From NCBI GenBank assembly GCA_023362775.1, contig JALMGJ010000004.1, forward strand, positions 38,383,298 to 38,447,297: a stretch of DNA of 64,000 nucleotides, read 5' to 3'. The stretch is from Charina bottae (lineage: Eukaryota; Chordata; Lepidosauria; Squamata; Charinaidae). Shown here piece after piece: positions 59,784 to 64,000 of this stretch (position 1 is the stretch's first letter; each line of letters opens with the position of its first letter). The translations under genes were made by a program, and so were the position numbers. The notes beneath the pieces are model-generated. The model was not told where the DNA came from and searched no databases. It saw only the letters and a list, made by a program, of their open reading frames with translations.

Positions 59784-59909
59784 CAGTGTTTCTCAACTTT
59801 AGCCATTTTAAGATGTGTGGACTTCAACTCCCAGAATACCCCAGCCGGCTGGGGTATTCTGGGAGTTGAAGTCCACACATCTTAAAATGGCTAAGGTTGA
59901 GAAAGACTG
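59784..59909. mobile_element. Perfectly folded hAT-like MITE
   Basis: A 126-bp palindrome. Arms 59784-59846 and 59847-59909 match at 61 of 63 positions with no loop. Ends are CAGTGTTTCTCAAC and GTTGAGAAAGACTG, flanked by ccctaggg and ccctagac (6 of 8 alike), as for hAT. A half copy is at 11019-11086. This is a common repeat in squamate genomes. Confidence 0.88.
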
Positions 59910-60524
59910 CCCTAGACAAAAGCCATGCCATTTTGGATCAAACTTGTCTTACCACACCTACCAATGAGTATAATGCAGAAGCACAAAGGCTGTTCCACAG
60001 TGATGTGATCTGAGTATATTGTTACTTACAAACAGATACATTTCCAGTGTCATATTTATTTTCAGAAAAGCATGCGTATGATAGTTTAATCTCTGTAAAT
60101 AGAGACTAACTCCAACTATGACACTGTGAGGCAAAACCAACCTGAAGTTCCTAGAAGCTAACCTCAAGTCAGAGTCTTCCTCATTTTTATTAGCCAGGAT
60201 ATCAGGCTTGTTATCAGCTGTGTTTACAGGTATTTAGTTATTACCAAAGTGTCTCTAAAACTGAAATCTGTTTGGAAGAAAATAAATCACAGAAATGCAT
60301 CAAGAACCTGAGTCTTTTCCTGGGCTCACACAAGAGTAACCATACAATCCCAGGAATAGACACATATGATTTAAGGGGATGCCAATAGTATGGCATGCAT
60401 TCCCATATCATCTCCAAATCCCTTTTTTTCCCCTCAACCCGAAATGCTACTGAAAATGTGTAAGTAGAGAATGGATTTCCAATTACAACAGATAAAACTT
60501 ACAACAATGTTATATCTCCTCTTA

Positions 60525-60605
60525 TTTACTTTTATTTTAGAAATGCTTAAGGCCACCCAACTCTACAAAAACTCTGGGTGGGATACAGTATAAACAATCA
60601 TACAA
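60525..60605 (-). mobile_element. L2-type or SINE tail, minus
   Basis: A ttatttacttttattttaga run, then aggccacccaactctacaaa and actctgggtgggatacagta: the inverse of the shared tail, diverged. Confidence 0.5.
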
Positions 60606-63226
60606 TACAATAAAGGAAAGAAAAAGGGAAAGAAAAACCACCCAAATACCAGAAGAAAGGCAATCATTAAAAGACTATCAAACATGCAGGAGCTGCCACC
60701 TACTTAACCCAACTCTTGGGGGGAAAGCCTTTATTATCTTTATTAATCATAATTTAATTTTAACATTCTAAACAAATAGATAAGGTATTTTACAATAATG
60801 GAGTCCTATTTTACAATAATGGAGTCCTACCTTGCTTGCATTGTTTTTCTGAAAATGCAGATGCTAGGCACTATTTTCAAAGATTTTTTTAATGACAACA
60901 CCTGCTCTTCTGCCTAACTGTACAATATATCTGATGAAAAGAACAACCCACAGCCACTCCAAAGAACATACAAGTCCTTTGGTACACAGGCCTGCTTACA
61001 GGAAACCTCAAGTTAGCTTACTTTTGAGTCAACAATAACAATACAGTTCACTTGCAAAAAGAAAGCCTGTTGCATGCCCGATCAGTTACACAGTACTTGT
61101 GCACCTATTATTTTATGCACATAATCCTAAAATCATGTGTTCTTAATTAGATAATGAAATTATTACTTGCAGTTTCTACCTTAAACTGTGATCATAAGAA
61201 AAAGACATCTATAACAAAGGTAAGTTGATGATCTTTTACATGATTTCAACTGAAAGGACAAGCAACCCTTAAAACGTTTAGCACAAACTTACAATTGGCA
61301 TAAGCCAGCAGTCCTTCCCTTGGCTCCAATGGTTTCAGTCCATGAGATGCAGGCCAGCAGTGAGTAATGCAAGTTAATAAGCACTCTTGAAGACAGGTAT
61401 GCTGGAGGCTGGAGAGAGGGCGAAATATATCCCATCAGGAAGTCAAATATACTTTAAAACAAACAAAGTCCTCTCTTTAAAAAACAAACAAAATTCTCCT
61501 ATGCAACATAAACCAGCTGATTCTTCTTACTCCCTTGATAATATAGCATTCTTGTGCTCCATTCACCACACCGACGTACACCTGACACCAGTCCAATTTA
61601 AACTGCAGTCTATGCTTCAGTTAACATTTCTAATGTGCTATAGTATTGCACCAAGCTGGCTGCCTCCCTTTGGTCAATATTCATTTCCAGAAGAGCAGTG
61701 ATAGAAAATTTCTGAAAAGATCTGTCTGCTTTTCACTGACTTTCAAGGGGAAAATAACCTCTCTCATTAAAGTAACCTTGCCTTTTCCCAGGATTGCAAA
61801 GCTCCTATAGTGGCTTCCATTTCAGCCTCGTGATACCAGAAACAAATGCAGCTGCTTTAATGAGATGCAATTTTTGCTGCATTTGTGCTCCTGCACATTC
61901 TGAAGCACCTCTTTCCAATAAAACTGGAAGTATTGCATAGATCTATTAAATATTTTCCAAAGAGTGATGAAATTCCATTAGCACACTCAGAAACAAGGCA
62001 AACGAAAATTAGAATTAGAAAAAATAAGCTTACTCAGACCTACCTGCTCTTGAATTTAAAATGCTATGAAGATACGGAAAAGATCACCATTATTTTAACT
62101 CATGACAAGAATTCAGACCCCTTTTGCTGACAATTTGCCGTTCCATGATATTTTTAAAATCTCTTTTAAAGGTTCTTTTGCCAAAAGCTGCATCCAGGGA
62201 TGTGGCAAGTGATAAGCTGGCTTTATTCTTGAAATGTACTTGAGATCAGTTCCCTGAGAGCTAATGCCTACATAGCCCATAGATATAAGAACAAGATGGC
62301 ACAGTAAACTTGGTTTCCATATCAAACTCAAACTATACTACTCTACTAAAACTTTTGTGTTAACAGCAACATATTAGATTGCCACACCGGTTTTCGTCAC
62401 AAAACACCAGGCTTTGGTCTAAGGCTGCTGATACCTTTGAAGAACACAAAGTGGTTTCCCCCTCTGTCCACCAAGTCCATGATTACTTTTAGTATTAAAA
62501 GTAACCTTATTTACGCTCAAGAGTTAATATTTGTTGGACATTATTTAAATAATGTTATATCCAGACATGCCTTTGTAGGCATTCCAAAAAAGAGTATGTG
62601 GAAGAAAAACTGGGACATGTGCTCCTACCAGAGGACAAAATGCAGTTGAAATCCTGTTCAGGATCAGGAAGGCTGCCATTAGGGTACTCAGTTACAATGA
62701 TGCTTGTAACTGCATTCAGCCAGATACATACCTTCCCCATCAACAAAAGACTGAAATGCTGGCGGGGTGGGGGTGGAAAGAGTATGGCCAGAGCAAATGT
62801 CCTGTCACTCCACTACTCCACTGTTTTGGGATGCCTGAGAAATGTTGAAAATGGAACAAATTAATTGCAAACCCTGCCAAACAGAAGAAATTACTTATTC
62901 ATAAGTATCGTGATTTTCAGCTCAAGCCAGCTGAGCTGAAAATTCATCCATTAGAGAAATGAGGTCACATCTTTAGTTTAGTATTTGTAGCTAATGATAA
63001 TCACACACCACTATGTTTTCATTCAATTTATTTCATGTTTAGCCCTCCTCAGGCATTTCAAAAATAGAGTGCATGGGAGGAGAGATGGAGGCAGTTCCAA
63101 ATGACTAAGATAATTGTTTTCTTTTTGGAAAACTTGCCTAATGTTTATGTTTTTCAGAGTTAAATTTGAACATATGTACACAGACCTACTGACTTGGTTA
63201 TGATTGTGAGGTTAGTCGTTTTTTTG

Positions 63227-63475
63227 GTGCCTACACGTCATTCTTTACTCCTGGCGACTGCCTAGACAAGTCTCTGCACTTTTCTTGGCAACAACTAGGA
63301 GTTGTTCATGTCCCGCCTTAGGCACAAAGCCAACTGGGTGACTTTGGGCCAGCCCATCTCTCTCAGCCTTAGGAAGGAGGCAATGGCAAATCACTTCCAA
63401 AAATGTTGCCAAGAAAGCTGCAGGGACTTGCCCAGGCAGTTACCAGGAGTCAAGAATGACTCGAAGGTACTATAT
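63227..63475. mobile_element. Folded SINE: inverted 3' ends of one family
   Basis: The right part (about 63313-63475) is a plus-strand SINE 3' region: caactgggtgactttgggcc, ggaggcaatggcaaatcact, agtcaagaatgactcgaagg. The left part (63227-63293) is the reverse complement of its last 65 bp or so (gtcattctttactcctggcg, aagtctctgcacttttcttg), with mismatches. The result is an imperfect hairpin with a loop of about 110 bp. Confidence 0.7.
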
Positions 63476-64000
63476 ATAGTACAAACAGATGAAGTGATTG
63501 ATTTGTCTAAATTTCAAGTCTGTTAATTTAAATATATTGGTACACCTTGTGGTAAGCACATACATTTAATTATCTATATACTTTGGTAGTTCTAAAACCT
63601 AAGGCCTCAGACCCTGTTTTATTCTATGTGCGTGCTGTACAACAAATTTCTTCTGACCTTTACCTAAATCAGCCTTTATAGTCAAAACATTTCTGATCAT
63701 CTACTGCCTGGAAAATTTTATAACTGGAAAAACAGTCAAATTATAAATCATGAGTGTCCACAGGAGGGCAAGAAATACTGAAATGTGCATCATGACACAA
63801 AAGAAGTGAAGTTTGCATGGGCACTCCAATGCGACACACAAGTACATTAAGCGGCAGAGCTTTCATTGCAACATTGTGATGAAATCTTAGCTTGCTAGGG
63901 ACATTGGTCCTTGATTTAATTTGTGACATGAACTAAAATTTCGGGGGAAATGTAGAAGAAACATCTAATTAATTCTAAAATCTACATCTATATTTAAATG

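Larger units (their letters stand above)
55646..64000 (-). other. NCK2: NCK2 intron 1 (part) and possible upstream sequence
   Basis: No promoter, CpG-rich region or convincing 5' non-coding exon was found up to 64000, so the first exon probably lies further on. It holds a tail fragment (56890-56952), an exon-like segment (57108-57230), the Penelope and hAT palindromes (59344-59909), another tail fragment (60525-60605) and a folded SINE (63227-63475). Blocks 57300-59320 and 60610-63220 contain nothing recognised. Confidence 0.7.

Noticed and set aside
59784..59909. Terminator or regulatory hairpin
   Set aside because: The palindrome is a MITE with hAT-type ends and a half copy elsewhere in the window.
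61252..61300. Possible NCK2 5' exon donor (minus-strand TTGTAAGTTTG)
   Set aside because: A lone donor-like sequence with no matching acceptor or conserved exon content. Not enough to call.

Overview
This is vertebrate nuclear DNA, most likely from a squamate reptile (lizard or snake). The evidence is a split NCK2 gene with canonical GT-AG introns, embedded in a repeat mix typical of squamates: a Bov-B (RTE) LINE, two tRNA-derived Sauria-type SINEs, truncated L1 and L2/CR1-like LINEs, Penelope-like elements with GIY-YIG endonuclease, hAT-like and TA-flanked MITEs, and solo LTRs. There are no prokaryotic signals (operons, ribosome binding sites, CRISPR). Species cannot be fixed from the sequence alone.

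The only confidently functional gene is NCK2, an SH3-SH3-SH3-SH2 adaptor, on the minus strand. Its three coding exons are 55404-55645 (start codon 55629-55627), 41057-41778 and 33779-33973 (stop 33781-33779). The coding parts total 1143 nt, or 380 codons plus stop. The reading frame is intact across both junctions. A possible polyadenylation signal lies at 32885-32890. The upstream non-coding exon(s) and promoter were not found and may lie beyond 64000.

Region by region: 1-32.4 kb is intergenic, downstream of NCK2, and dense in repeats: Bov-B (1-1690), Sauria SINE (2029-2374), L1 (2952-4236), a rearranged Penelope element (4659-6003), a LINE tail (6158-7167), a solo LTR (7595-7976), a hAT MITE (9536-9789), an L1 5' end (about 13074-14176), an LTR (14260-14626), a Penelope element (15100-16838), a compound microsatellite (18545-18706), SINEs and a TA-flanked MITE (20.2-25.3 kb), and a long broken L1 carrying two nested insertions (27487-32436). 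The stretch 32.9-64 kb is the NCK2 locus: intron 3 (33974-41056), intron 2 (41779-55403, with two hAT MITEs, one TA-flanked MITE, several L2 copies and two LTRs) and part of intron 1 (55646 onward, with a palindromic Penelope insertion next to a palindromic hAT MITE at 59.3-59.9 kb).

Many insertions have readable target-site duplications, so boundaries and relative order can be given directly. No new multi-gene system is visible. The most unusual items are the inverted Penelope insertions, a 1045-bp ORF1-bearing insertion inside an L1, and two unassigned exon-like segments (22784-22884 plus strand, 57108-57230 minus strand).
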